DNA from: Gammaproteobacteria bacterium | Lineage (GTDB): Bacteria > Pseudomonadota > Gammaproteobacteria > Pseudomonadales > Azotimanducaceae | DNA: 32,986 bases | Direction: 5' to 3' | Assembly (NCBI GenBank): GCA_012961165.1 | Contig: DTZW01000122.1 | Span: forward strand, 1-32,986 | Shown: piece by piece, positions 1 through 8,368 of the stretch | Position numbering within the stretch: position 1 is the stretch's first letter | How the letters are laid out: every line of letters begins with the position of its first letter | Position numbers and translations under genes: made by a program | Notes under the pieces: generated by a model | Database searches by the model: none | The model's input: only the letters and a program-made list of their open reading frames with translations | What the model was told of the DNA's origin: nothing

Positions 1-52
1 GTAATTATGTCATAATTCCGGCTTCTTTCACGCTTGTCGAGTCAGCTTTCTG

Positions 53-781
53 ATGATTAAGTCTTTTTATTTCAATACGTTACTGATCTTTCTTGTTACT
101 TTTTCTTGCCTGGCGCTCGGGGCGGAGGAAGCTGTGCCAGCTGACAGCACCCTGGAACGCGATATGGGTTATTTTTATGGCTTTTCTTTCGGAAACATGC
201 TGAAAGACGGTGGCAGCCCAAATGTAGACGTTGAGAGCTTATTAAAGGGGCTAAGTGATTCCCTGGCCGACAATCCCCCAGCTCTGGCCGATGATCGCAA
301 AGAAAAGGTTTACCAGGAAGTCCGGGCTAGACAACTAAGGACCCAGGAAGCCAAAAAAGCAGTGCAGGACGCGCAAGAAAAGGTTGCCCTGGCGCAAGTT
401 GAGATTAATCTCGCCAACGCTGAAGCTTTTCTGATGGAGAATGCAACTCGTGAGGGCATGCAGACGACGCCTACAGGTCTGCAATACGAGGTGCTGGTTA
501 ATGCAGGAGGTAAACGGCCCTTAGCCACCAGTCGTGTTACCGTCAGTTATATTGGCAGCTTCATCGACGGTAGCGTATTTGATCAGTCAGGAGACAAACC
601 GGTTGAATTCGGGCTGGATCAGGTCGTTGCGGGCTGGACAGAAGGGCTTCAGCTCATGGGCGTTGGTGATAAATTCAGGTTCTACCTTCATCCTGACCTG
701 GCCTACGGTGCAGGCTCAGTTGGCTCTATTCCGCCCAATAGCCTGTTGGTGTTTGATGTTGAGCTGCTGGAAATTAGGTGA
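53..781 (+). CDS. Periplasmic FKBP-type peptidyl-prolyl isomerase (Mip/FkpA-like)
   Basis: This 242-residue protein begins with a hydrophobic signal peptide (about residues 1-23, ending LALGA), so it is probably exported to the periplasm. Residues 30-125 are helical and charged like the FKBP N-terminal dimerisation domain, including the segment MGYFYGFSFGNML. Residues 140-242 form the FKBP catalytic domain, with VTVSYIG, SVFDQS, GWTEGLQLMGVG, LAYG and IPPNSLLVFDVELL. By family it should catalyse cis-trans isomerisation of prolyl bonds and act as a chaperone for envelope proteins. The domain order matches Mip and FkpA. The ATG at 53 has only a weak ribosome-binding site, and only 52 bases of upstream sequence are visible. 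Its last 8 bases overlap the 3' end of the convergent pentapeptide gene. Confidence 0.93.
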   Translation: MIKSFYFNTLLIFLVTFSCLALGAEEAVPADSTLERDMGYFYGFSFGNMLKDGGSPNVDVESLLKGLSDSLADNPPALADDRKEKVYQEVRARQLRTQEAKKAVQDAQEKVALAQVEINLANAEAFLMENATREGMQTTPTGLQYEVLVNAGGKRPLATSRVTVSYIGSFIDGSVFDQSGDKPVEFGLDQVVAGWTEGLQLMGVGDKFRFYLHPDLAYGAGSVGSIPPNSLLVFDVELLEIR

Positions 782-1532
782 CTTCGACACCGATTTCCTC
801 AAGAAGTGCTGCGGCCTGTTCGAGGTTGATTTTGACGCCGGTCATATCTATGTTTCTGACATCCAAGCCTGACAGCATCGCACCTCGCAGATCTGCGTGG
901 TTAAGCGTCACGCGATCAGCTTCTATATTGTGAAGCTCACAGTCCACAAGAATGGCACCAGTCAGGTTGGCGCCATCCAGCGTTGCATGACTCATGCGGC
1001 AGCCGGAGAAATCAACCTCCATCATATTAGAACCGGCAAGGTTGGCGTAAGCGAGGTTACAGTCAGTGATTGTTGCTTCGCTTAATTCCACACTGTTGCC
1101 AATGATTTTTGTCGCTCCTGCTCCCTGAAAGTTTGCACCTGTAAGCTGGCACTCATGAAGTTTAGAGAGGTAGATCTGTGAACGCGAAAAATCACAGAGC
1201 GTCAAGTCACAGTGATCGAATTCACAATCCTGAAGGACGGCAAACGTAAAGTTGCAGCCCTGTTCGGTCGATTTGTCGTAAAACTCACATTTCCGGAACT
1301 TAACATGGCGGAACTGCACACTTGCGAAGTTGCAGTGTTTAAACACACACTGTTCGAACTCGCTATCCTGCAGTGCACGCCCGGTAAATGACACCTGTTC
1401 GAACTGGCATTGTTTGAATACCAGGTCGCTTAAGTCCTCTGGCAAGCCATCACCGGTAATAATTTGTGTGGTGAGTGACTCCCCTGCGCTGATTGTGTCT
1501 GGTTTGCGCGGTTGGTGCTTTTCAATTTCCAT
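774..1532 (-). CDS. Pentapeptide-repeat protein
   Basis: The protein is built almost entirely of pentapeptide repeats of A(D/N)LXX type, for example FEQCVFKHCNF, ANFQGAG, ANLAGSNMMEVDF and ANLTGAILVDCEL. These fold into a right-handed quadrilateral beta-helix. I chose the start at 1532 (MEIEKHQPRK, 252 residues) because GGAAGG lies about 6 bases upstream. The frame stays open to an ATG at 1622, but that has no ribosome-binding site and would add 30 basic residues encoded partly by a GC-rich direct repeat. Many hydrophobic positions are F or C, as in YbjI/PipB-like members. No partner domain is present, so the molecular role cannot be assigned. Some relatives mimic DNA and protect gyrase, but nothing here shows that. 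It converges on and overlaps the FKBP gene by 8 bases. Confidence 0.88.
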   Translation of the reverse strand: MEIEKHQPRKPDTISAGESLTTQIITGDGLPEDLSDLVFKQCQFEQVSFTGRALQDSEFEQCVFKHCNFASVQFRHVKFRKCEFYDKSTEQGCNFTFAVLQDCEFDHCDLTLCDFSRSQIYLSKLHECQLTGANFQGAGATKIIGNSVELSEATITDCNLAYANLAGSNMMEVDFSGCRMSHATLDGANLTGAILVDCELHNIEADRVTLNHADLRGAMLSGLDVRNIDMTGVKINLEQAAALLEEIGVEVT

Positions 1533-1607
1533 CTGTATCCTTCCCGCCTTGAACCGTTTCGATCCGGGTTGAGCCAGGTAACTTTTAGGGCTCTTTTCTT
1601 CGTTCAG

Positions 1608-1655
1608 CGCCAGCGCCGCCATCTAGATCTGCGGCGCCAGCGCCGCCACGGAGAG
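1608..1655. repeat. GC-rich short direct repeat upstream of the pentapeptide gene
   Basis: The 15-base unit GCGCCAGCGCCGCCA occurs twice in direct orientation within this stretch, separated by a short spacer containing TCTAGATCT. It lies just upstream of the better pentapeptide-protein start and inside the extended reading frame. No function is evident. It may be a local slippage duplication. Confidence 0.5.
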
Positions 1656-1726
1656 AAGTCGCAGTACTTAAACTGTGCAGTAATCGAGTGTAAGCTAGGG
1701 ATACTTCAAAGCCAATTCGAGCTTAC

Positions 1727-1996
1727 ATGCTTAGAGATCCACTCGTTCGCCGTTTTATCTCATCTTCTGTGTTTGCAGGTGCGTTTGTCTGGGTGGCGGT
1801 GCGCTACTTCGAGGTCGACACTGAGGTTGTCTGGGTTTTGTTTGGTCTTTCCTTTGTTTTTGTCGGAACACTCATCGTCGTGGGGCTTGTCCTTGCACCG
1901 GCTGTACGACTTTTTCGGCGGAAACCGTCGTTGTTGTCAAAACTGGATGATTTGCCTGATGAGTTATCGAAACCACCTGCCCAGAAAGAGTCGTAG
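1727..1996 (+). CDS. Small two-helix membrane protein, unknown function
   Basis: This 89-residue protein has two hydrophobic segments, about residues 10-26 (ISSSVFAGAFVWVAVRYF) and 33-58 (VVWVLFGLSFVFVGTLIVVGLVL). An arginine-rich turn (RLFRRKP) and an acidic, proline-rich tail follow. It should sit in the inner membrane with a short cytoplasmic tail. I do not recognise a family. An 8-base inverted repeat (TGTAAGCT at 1689-1696 and AGCTTACA at 1720-1727) ends on the A of the start codon and could fold over it. It is a lone plus-strand gene between the pentapeptide and lepB genes, both on the minus strand. Coding potential is supported by the typical membrane-protein composition and the orphan gap it fills. 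Confidence 0.65.
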   Translation: MLRDPLVRRFISSSVFAGAFVWVAVRYFEVDTEVVWVLFGLSFVFVGTLIVVGLVLAPAVRLFRRKPSLLSKLDDLPDELSKPPAQKES

Positions 1997-2067
1997 TCTA
2001 TTCAGAACCTTTAAGACCCGGACCCCTGCAAAGGGAAATTAGCGCAATTTCGTTTTTAGCCGGTAGG

Positions 2068-2781
2068 TCAGTCGTAGTCAAGAGGTCGGATAAACCGGTC
2101 GATTCTGGGAAGGTAATAGTCTTCGTAGTCCATAGAGAACGCCACGGTATGGGCGCGGCCCGTTATTCGATCACGAGATATTAACCCGATAGCTCTTGAA
2201 TCGTGGCTGTTGTCCCTGTTGTCACCAAGCATCAGGTAGTGCCCGGGGGGCACTTCGATGGGACCGAAGCTGTTGTAATGGTTGGGCTGGGCGGGTCGCA
2301 TCATGACAGCATGTCGTTCATCACCGATCTCTTCTACAAAGAATGCGTGTCGATGCTGTAGGTACAGGTCAAGCTGAAGAACTATTTCGTTATCCAGTTT
2401 GCCGTAAGAAGCGGGTTCCTCATTGATGAACAATTGGTTGTTGCGCATTGCGATGATATCGCCGGGCGTGCCAATTACTCTCTTGATAAGTAGCTTTTCA
2501 TCTTTAGGTGAATAGAAAGTAACGATCTCTCCAGGACTCGGGTCTGACCAGGTTTGGACATTCCAACTGGTGAAAGGTATTTTTAGATCATATGCCAGTT
2601 TGTTGACCACCACCCGGTCGCCTTCCAGGATTGTCGGTTTCATCGAACCGGTCGGTACCTGGTTCCAGTCGGCGATGGCAGATCGGAATAAAACCATGAT
2701 CAGCAGGAAGAAAAACAGACTTCGATATTCTTCCCAGAATTTGGCAACCTTGGACTTCAGGACAATAAAGGTTTCGAGCAT
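2068..2781 (-). CDS. lepB: Signal peptidase I
   Basis: Type I signal peptidase (237 residues), the membrane-bound serine protease that removes signal peptides from Sec- and Tat-exported proteins on the periplasmic side. One hydrophobic anchor spans about residues 21-33. The catalytic serine is Ser46 in PTGSMKPT, the general-base lysine is Lys100 in LLIKRVIGTPGD, and box E GDNRDNSHDSR begins at about 186. It is shorter than E. coli LepB (about 324 residues) because it has one membrane helix instead of two and a smaller periplasmic insertion. It stands alone here, not next to lepA or rnc as in many proteobacteria, so it may be an accessory copy. The ATG at 2781 has a weak GGA four bases upstream. 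Confidence 0.95.
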   Translation of the reverse strand: MLETFIVLKSKVAKFWEEYRSLFFFLLIMVLFRSAIADWNQVPTGSMKPTILEGDRVVVNKLAYDLKIPFTSWNVQTWSDPSPGEIVTFYSPKDEKLLIKRVIGTPGDIIAMRNNQLFINEEPASYGKLDNEIVLQLDLYLQHRHAFFVEEIGDERHAVMMRPAQPNHYNSFGPIEVPPGHYLMLGDNRDNSHDSRAIGLISRDRITGRAHTVAFSMDYEDYYLPRIDRFIRPLDYD

Positions 2782-3104
2782 AGGTCCAACACCGTATTAC
2801 TAGCCTGAGAGTCTACCTAGAAAATTAGGTGAATTCCAAGCCGCTCAATGTTAATGATCGCTGATAATAGCTGTTCGTCATTGCGACCATGAGGTCTTGC
2901 CGTTGCATGGCTGACACCAGGCCAATGGTGATGGAGGGTGGTGGGGTTCGCGACAGGCCATCAGCGTTACTTGGCCCTGCTTAAATGGGACCTGTTCCGG
3001 CCTGAGGGATACAAAAGTTTAGTAGACGACCCTAAAGAACCTCTGTAATCTGATGTGCATGCTGCACTAACCCCTTGAAATTGCGTTACAAAAGGTCATC
3101 AGCA
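2782..3104. other. Intergenic region between divergent lepB and FHA genes
   Basis: About 320 bases with no convincing gene. It must carry the promoters of the divergent lepB and FHA-protein genes, but I could not place clear -35/-10 pairs. A small 5-bp inverted repeat (ACCTA at 2815-2819, TAGGT at 2826-2830) is visible near the lepB side. Confidence 0.5.
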
Positions 3105-3743
3105 ATGTTAAAAATACAATACGAGGATGGTAACGGAACCCCTGTTGAGTTGGTCGCACCCGGGAAGACGATCGGTCACGGAGTCGCTAACGATATTGTT
3201 ATCGATAAAGACGGGGTGAACGGATTTCATGCCGACATTCAGGTCGATGGTGATGTGGTTAGTATTACCGATATCAATACAGCCACTGGCACAATGGTGA
3301 ATGGTGAGAAGATTTCCGGTCCCACCACATTACGCGCCGGTGACGTGGTTACTGTTCAGGGCATCAGACTTGAGATTGTGGAAGCAGCAGCGCCTGTCGG
3401 TGGAAGAACCCTGGTTTTATCAGGCACTACGCTCTTGGAACTTGGTTCTGATACCTGGTCCCTGGTCGCTGATTCAGGACCTGAGAAAGGACAGGTAATC
3501 CCTATCATGGAGCGGCTTGAGATTGGCCGGGCGCTGGATTGTGATATTTCTATTCTCGAGCCGAGCTTATCTCGCAAGCATGCGGAGCTTCACCTTATTG
3601 GCGACGACCTGGTCGTGATGGACCTCGGATCAGTTAACGGCACCTGGGTCAATGCTGAGAAAATTGATGCAGAAGTCAAGTTGAAGGATGGCGACGTGCT
3701 TCAGTTTGATAGGATCAAGTTTATCGTTTCGTCGCCCACCTAA
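3105..3743 (+). CDS. Tandem FHA-domain protein
   Basis: A soluble protein of 212 residues with two forkhead-associated domains and nothing else. The second (about 125-212) has the full phosphothreonine-binding signature: EIGRALDCDISI, LSRKHAEL and GSVNGTWVN. The first (about 5-85) keeps the fold pattern but reads TIGHG in place of the usual GR and VNGFHADI in place of SRxHA. It therefore probably does not bind phosphothreonine. I start at the ATG at 3105, which has AAAGG about nine bases upstream. A TTG at 3075 would add ten basic residues. FHA proteins normally partner Ser/Thr kinases or type VI secretion, but neither lies in this window, so the phosphoprotein partner is unknown. Confidence 0.9.
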   Translation: MLKIQYEDGNGTPVELVAPGKTIGHGVANDIVIDKDGVNGFHADIQVDGDVVSITDINTATGTMVNGEKISGPTTLRAGDVVTVQGIRLEIVEAAAPVGGRTLVLSGTTLLELGSDTWSLVADSGPEKGQVIPIMERLEIGRALDCDISILEPSLSRKHAELHLIGDDLVVMDLGSVNGTWVNAEKIDAEVKLKDGDVLQFDRIKFIVSSPT

Positions 3744-3818
3744 GAAACGCTCAAAACCAAAAAATTAGTTGTGCTCCGCTAAGTCCAGTTCAACCTGGGC
3801 GAGAGGGTCGAACATCAC

Positions 3819-4994
3819 CTATTTTACAAACTGTTCCTTCTGGTACATTTTTACCGCCTGAAGTAAAAAGAGCAGTGTCATCGATAAGGTTGCGCCGACA
3901 CTGAGCAGGACGTGTGTGTAGGAAATAGCCTCACCCTTAATAATCTGGCTTGTGAGTATGGCTTGACCCAGGCTCGGCACGAACATTGACCCAAGACTGG
4001 GTTCTATGCCTACTATCTGGGTAATGATGAGCGGGAGTGTCGGGATGATTATCACGAAACTCAGATAGGTTTGCGCTTCTTTGTAGCTCTTGGAGAAAGC
4101 AGAGACGACGGTTAAGAGGCTGGCTGCAAACAGTGTTAATGGAGAAGTTACCGCGATGATCATTAATAGCTGCAACAAATTCAATTCTAAAGACATACCA
4201 ATGCGCTCAAATGGTACTAACTGAAGCGCGAAATATAGACTGATAACAAAGATGGTTAAATTTAGCAGGCTGAACGATGATGCTGCAATGACCTTTCCAA
4301 GTACCAATTGAAACCTGCTGATGGGTTGCGTCAGTAACGGTTCGAGCGAACCTCGCTCTTTTTCTCCTGCTGTTGCATCAATGGCCAGATAAAAGCATCC
4401 CGTAAAGATAACCAGCATCAACAAATAGGGGATTGAAGAGAAAATCATCAACGCTCTGTCCGCCGGTGAAGAGACATCTATTTTTCTTGTTTTGATGGGA
4501 CCGGTCAGTCCTGGTTGAATACCACCATAGCGAAGCCGTAGCATTCCAATCGTATCGCTATAGCGTTCGATGAGCTGATCCAGAGTTGTTAAATTACGTC
4601 GGCCGGACGAATAGCTGCTGCTATCAAAGAAGAGCACCAGTTGATTTTGCTGACCCTCAGCGTAGCGTTCGCCATAGTTCGGTTGTATCACAAGGATGAT
4701 TTCAGCTTCGCCTGACTTGATCAGGGTCGACGGATCCTCGACCGGTTCCCGCTGATCGATTCGGGTGTTGTTGGCGCGGAGGTAGGCGACCAGATTGGGT
4801 GCGTGATCGGCACCCATCAGCGTGAATGCGATAGGCTCCTCAAAATCACGCAGCGTTTTGTCTAGAACAAAGATCAATAGACCGACAACGAGCAAAGGCC
4901 CCAGTAACGCGACCGAGAGTGAGGAGAAAAGAGATCGATAGTCCCGAATGTTGTCCGTGCACTCTTTGGCGAGAACTGTTAGAAAAGGATTCAT
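3819..4994 (-). CDS. natB: ABC-2 type exporter permease, NatB-like
   Basis: Membrane subunit (391 residues) of an ABC-2 exporter. One helix near the N-terminus (about 27-46, LSVALLGPLLVVGLLIFVLD) is followed by a large extracytoplasmic loop of about 135 residues. A block of five or six helices runs from about 185 to 385. The N-terminal KECTDNIRDYRSL and the motif GEKERGSLEPLLTQP after the second helix are typical of the NatB/YhaP-type group. Its ATG overlaps the stop of the ATPase gene by four bases (ATGA), so the two are translationally coupled. NatAB was described as a sodium exporter in Bacillus, but the substrate here is inferred from family only and could be another ion, a peptide or a lipid. 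Confidence 0.87.
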   Translation of the reverse strand: MNPFLTVLAKECTDNIRDYRSLFSSLSVALLGPLLVVGLLIFVLDKTLRDFEEPIAFTLMGADHAPNLVAYLRANNTRIDQREPVEDPSTLIKSGEAEIILVIQPNYGERYAEGQQNQLVLFFDSSSYSSGRRNLTTLDQLIERYSDTIGMLRLRYGGIQPGLTGPIKTRKIDVSSPADRALMIFSSIPYLLMLVIFTGCFYLAIDATAGEKERGSLEPLLTQPISRFQLVLGKVIAASSFSLLNLTIFVISLYFALQLVPFERIGMSLELNLLQLLMIIAVTSPLTLFAASLLTVVSAFSKSYKEAQTYLSFVIIIPTLPLIITQIVGIEPSLGSMFVPSLGQAILTSQIIKGEAISYTHVLLSVGATLSMTLLFLLQAVKMYQKEQFVK

Positions 4995-5722
4995 TGAGAC
5001 GACTCTCCTTCGCTTGATATCATGATGAAAGCGTCCTCAAGGTTTGCGGTACCTGATTTTTCCTCAAGCTCCTTTATCGTCCCGCTAAACTTGTGTTGGC
5101 CGTGTCCCAGGATCACCAGATGATCGCACAAGCTCTCAACTTCCTGCATGACATGGCTGGAGAACAGAATGCATTTCCCCGCGTCCTTGATGTCGTGGAT
5201 AACCTTGCGTAGCGCCCTGGTCGCCATAACGTCAAGGCCATTTGTAGGCTCATCCAGCAGTATGTATTGAGGGTCATGTACCAGCGCTCTTGCGAGCGCA
5301 ACTTTCATTTTTTGGCCTTGTGAAAAACCTGAGGCCCGCCGGTTACAGAATTCATTCATATCCAGAAGATGAATCAACTCATCAATTCGGTTGTTAAGTT
5401 CCGTTCGTTTAACTTGCTGAAGGTTTCCAAAATAGCGGATGTTTTCGATGGCAGTTAGACGATCATAAATGCCGGTGTTGTGGGGCAGCACGCCTATTTT
5501 ACGACGAACATCAGTTGCGTTTGTCGCGACATCAAACCCTTCGATGGTCGCTGACCCGGTATCCGGAGTAATGATGGTCGAGAGTATTCGGAGAATTGTA
5601 GACTTACCCGCACCGTTGGGGCCGAGTAGTGCTGTTACCTTACCGGTAGCAGCCTCGAAGGATACATCGCTCACAGCCGATACCATGCCGTAGGATTTTG
5701 TTAGCGAAGTGACCTTAATCAT
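4991..5722 (-). CDS. natA: ABC transporter ATP-binding protein, NatA-like
   Basis: Nucleotide-binding subunit (243 residues) of the exporter encoded with the downstream permease. Walker A is GPNGAGKST at about 34-42, the Q-loop region is IGVLPHNTGIYDRLTAIEN, and the signature motif is degenerate as FSQGQKMKVALARAL. Walker B is YILLDEPTNGLD, and the switch histidine lies in LFSSHVMQEVE. The order and length fit the NatA/CcmA-type subfamily. The ATG overlaps the stop of the upstream hydrolase gene by four bases, and the gene's own stop overlaps the permease start by four. The three therefore form a tightly coupled operon. It should energise export from the cytoplasmic face of the inner membrane. 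Confidence 0.93.
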   Translation of the reverse strand: MIKVTSLTKSYGMVSAVSDVSFEAATGKVTALLGPNGAGKSTILRILSTIITPDTGSATIEGFDVATNATDVRRKIGVLPHNTGIYDRLTAIENIRYFGNLQQVKRTELNNRIDELIHLLDMNEFCNRRASGFSQGQKMKVALARALVHDPQYILLDEPTNGLDVMATRALRKVIHDIKDAGKCILFSSHVMQEVESLCDHLVILGHGQHKFSGTIKELEEKSGTANLEDAFIMISSEGESSQ

Positions 5723-7197
5723 GGTGCCGGCCCGAGTGAATCAATAAAAAATGGCATGCGCGGTAGGTGTTTAATGCAGGTTGATTCCAGGTTTGAAACG
5801 CTGGCAGTGGAAAGGAAATCGCTGAAAATTCTTGTAAAACAACCTCTGTGCATGATTCCGTGTCCCTGGTGCGTGCCAATAAGATGGATCGAGTTAGAAA
5901 GCCCGTCCAGCAGCAGGTCACCGTATGCCGGTGGAGTGATTGGGTCATTTTCGCCGGAAAGAATCAGTGTAGGAATATTGCTGAGAACGGGACGTTTGAA
6001 GTCATTATCGATTTTTCCCGCAGGCCAGACCGAGCAAATAGATTGCATCGAGGACAAAAACTCGTTGCCCAGGTAGGTTTCCTCACCCTTACTGTTGCTC
6101 GTTTCATCTGGCTCGTGAAAAGGGATGTCTTCAGTACACATGACGGCATTGTGCATTCCGTAGCTCATAGCATCCAGCAGTGCTTCTTCGAATGCCAGCG
6201 CACTGACAGCGATTGATGTGTAGTCGTTTTCATTGAAAGCCGAGTGTATCGTCAGCGGCAGAAGTGAGCTCATTTCAGGTGAATATAGAGAAAGCCTTAT
6301 GATCAACGCTAAATCAGGGTAGCTGACAGATTTTGTTGTTAACTCGTTTGTAAGGGGGTGTCTTAGGCGTAACTCGATGTTGTTTTCTTTTAGATATACA
6401 GACAACGCGCCAAAGTCGTCTGATAAATTTGGGAAAGCGTTTTTACAGTCAGTATCAAGCGAACAATTCTGGAATAAAGTTCGTAGCGCGGAATCACTCT
6501 TGATGGCGATATTTGATCCCATAGAGATGGAAGGTGGAAGGACGCCATCAAGGGTGAGGGATCTCACTGAAGTTTCATATCTTTTTAAATAGTGGAGAGC
6601 GACCCGCGTACCGTATGACGTTCCGTAAATATTCCATTGTTCATATCCCATGGCGATTCGGAGGTTTTCCAGATCCCTGACAGCAACGCTCGTGGTGAAA
6701 TTCACTGGAGAGAATGCCAGGGAATCAAGGCACTTCTTTGTTTCTCGCGCGAGATCAATCGTGTCCGGATCGATATCAGTAGACATGTTCTCGCAATCAA
6801 GGGCCGTTGATCTGCCGGTACCCCGTTGATCCAGAACAATAATATCCATGTGCTGTGAAACCTGTTGCAATATTGGTGCGAAGCTCACGAGCAAATCAAT
6901 AGAAGAACCACCAGGTCCTCCGTTGATGAGGGTTAGAGCGTGTTCGGGCGGGTCAACGGCAGTACTCGGGATTTTAGTGACGAAAAGCTCGATGGTTCTT
7001 CCGGAAGGTTTCTCATGATCCAATGGCTGATGCCACATCGAGCATTCGGCATATAAAATGTTGCTATTACTGGTGTCCGTTAGACGGCAGGGTTTGAAAC
7101 TAGGCCCGCTGGGTGTCTCTAATGCTTCAGCAGAGTTCATCGAGCAGTAGATCCAAAAGAGCGCTGTAAGGAAAAGTCGCATAGAGAGGTAAGGCAC
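5719..7197 (-). CDS. Exported alpha/beta hydrolase, TAP/proline-iminopeptidase family
   Basis: A secreted alpha/beta hydrolase of about 490 residues with an N-terminal signal peptide ending near AEALE. The oxyanion region is LINGGPGGSS (about 91-99), the conserved strand is VLDQRGTGRS, and the nucleophile elbow is GTSYG with Ser194. The acid is in LSGENDPITP and the histidine in THQGHGIMH. The TAP-like C-terminal domain fits tripeptidyl aminopeptidase and proline iminopeptidase relatives that remove N-terminal residues from peptides. Two starts are possible, GTG at 7197 and ATG at 7182, neither with a good ribosome-binding site; the ATG gives a cleaner signal peptide (487 residues). Its stop overlaps natA by four bases. 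Coupling to an exporter may mean that the transporter moves a product or a toxic substrate of this enzyme. Confidence 0.88.
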   Translation of the reverse strand: MPYLSMRLFLTALFWIYCSMNSAEALETPSGPSFKPCRLTDTSNSNILYAECSMWHQPLDHEKPSGRTIELFVTKIPSTAVDPPEHALTLINGGPGGSSIDLLVSFAPILQQVSQHMDIIVLDQRGTGRSTALDCENMSTDIDPDTIDLARETKKCLDSLAFSPVNFTTSVAVRDLENLRIAMGYEQWNIYGTSYGTRVALHYLKRYETSVRSLTLDGVLPPSISMGSNIAIKSDSALRTLFQNCSLDTDCKNAFPNLSDDFGALSVYLKENNIELRLRHPLTNELTTKSVSYPDLALIIRLSLYSPEMSSLLPLTIHSAFNENDYTSIAVSALAFEEALLDAMSYGMHNAVMCTEDIPFHEPDETSNSKGEETYLGNEFLSSMQSICSVWPAGKIDNDFKRPVLSNIPTLILSGENDPITPPAYGDLLLDGLSNSIHLIGTHQGHGIMHRGCFTRIFSDFLSTASVSNLESTCIKHLPRMPFFIDSLGPAP

Positions 7198-7234
7198 TAA
7201 AAAGCAGTATGTTACATCAAGTTACGGTTGATAT

Positions 7235-8134
7235 TTAGCGTAAATAATTAAGAGTTTCGTTAAGAAACGCTTCTTTGTAGTTCTTATAAATACAACTGGA
7301 GTGGGGTGTGATCATCATATTTTTTAGTGCCCAAAGCTCAGACGTTGCCGGTAGCGGCTCTTCATCGGTCACATCCAGGAATGCGCCACCCAGATGCTCC
7401 CAGGATGCTACCAGGTCCCTTGAGTACAAAGCATTACCGCGGCCAAAGTTGTAGATGTAAGCGCCCTTTTTGCACATGGCTAAACGTGTTTCATCCATAA
7501 ACCGCTCTGTTTCCTCTCCCCCGGGCAACAGAAGGACAACATGATCAGCATCCGGTAAGTGATCAGCAAGAAGTTCCAGGCCGTAAACTTCGGCTCCGAA
7601 TGACACTGGTGTGGCGGAGCGAGAGACTCCAATGACGCGGGTACCCATACTCCCCAGCACTTTTGCGCAATCCTGGGCAATGTGTCCGAACCCGATAATC
7701 ATTACTGTTTGATCCGAAAGCAATCTGGACTGGCCTTGAATGTCCCTGTTCCATGCGTGCTGCTGAAAGTTATCCAACATCTGTGGCATTTGGTGGTTCA
7801 TAAAAAGCAGTGCGCTGAGTAGAGATTCGCTGAGAAGTTTTCCGTGGAAAGTCCCGTGTACGATTTTTACCTTTCCCAATGGATGTGGCTCAACCCAATC
7901 CTTGCCGGCAGCGGGAGTCATGATCCACTTAAGGTTCGTAAACTGCTGATACCATGCTGCCTTGAAATCCCAGGCCAAGACCGCCTGGACCTTTTCTGCC
8001 TGTTCAAGGAAGCTTGATTCATTGGCATGGACAACAACGGTCAATCCCGGCATTGCACGTCGAAGAATATCGAAGTCGACATCGTTAAAATGGAATGCCT
8101 GGACGTCGTTCCAGAGGCAGGTGTGTAGCTCCAC
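7235..8134 (-). CDS. D-isomer-specific 2-hydroxyacid dehydrogenase (GhrA-like)
   Basis: An NAD(P)-dependent 2-hydroxyacid dehydrogenase of 299 residues, close in size to GhrA. The Rossmann motif is IIGFGHIAQDCAKVLG (about 147-162), followed by RVIGVSRS, whose arginines suggest NADPH preference. The active-site strand is YIYNFGRGNAL (Arg), the acid is in DVTDEEPLP, and the histidine is in ITPHSS. These enzymes reduce 2-keto acids such as glyoxylate or hydroxypyruvate. The start is a GTG at 8134, two bases after the stop of the 70-residue gene, so it is the last gene of the P450 operon. A role in oxidising a product of the P450 pathway is possible but is inference from position only. Confidence 0.88.
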   Translation of the reverse strand: MELHTCLWNDVQAFHFNDVDFDILRRAMPGLTVVVHANESSFLEQAEKVQAVLAWDFKAAWYQQFTNLKWIMTPAAGKDWVEPHPLGKVKIVHGTFHGKLLSESLLSALLFMNHQMPQMLDNFQQHAWNRDIQGQSRLLSDQTVMIIGFGHIAQDCAKVLGSMGTRVIGVSRSATPVSFGAEVYGLELLADHLPDADHVVLLLPGGEETERFMDETRLAMCKKGAYIYNFGRGNALYSRDLVASWEHLGGAFLDVTDEEPLPATSELWALKNMMITPHSSCIYKNYKEAFLNETLNYLR

Positions 8135-8136
8135 TT

Positions 8137-8349
8137 TTAGTCCCGTCTTCTGATGACGTCGGAAGGGCGGTAGCTGCGCAGGATCTCGCGAACCTTCCTG
8201 GTGTCCTGCCGGTCTTTGGCGAGCATGCCTTTGATGTGGGTCTCGATTAATTCGTCGGTAGACCGGTAAACCGCAAGCTCTGCGTCGTCTTTTACGACCA
8301 CGACCGCATCTGGTGATGTTCGGTAATAGACTCGACTTGCTCTCGCCAT
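8137..8349 (-). CDS. Small basic protein in the P450 operon, unknown function
   Basis: A 70-residue charged protein between the P450 gene and the dehydrogenase gene. It has no membrane segment and no motif I recognise. It starts MARASRVYYRTSP, has a short hydrophobic strand (AVVVVKDD) and ends in an arginine-rich stretch (LRSYRPSDVIRRRD). The ATG at 8349 lies 19 bases downstream of the P450 stop, and its stop is 2 bases before the GTG of the dehydrogenase. This spacing fits a co-transcribed real gene rather than noise. It could be an accessory or regulatory subunit, but no function can be given from sequence. Confidence 0.62.
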   Translation of the reverse strand: MARASRVYYRTSPDAVVVVKDDAELAVYRSTDELIETHIKGMLAKDRQDTRKVREILRSYRPSDVIRRRD

Positions 8350-8368
8350 GGCTATTTCCCGGTATCTG

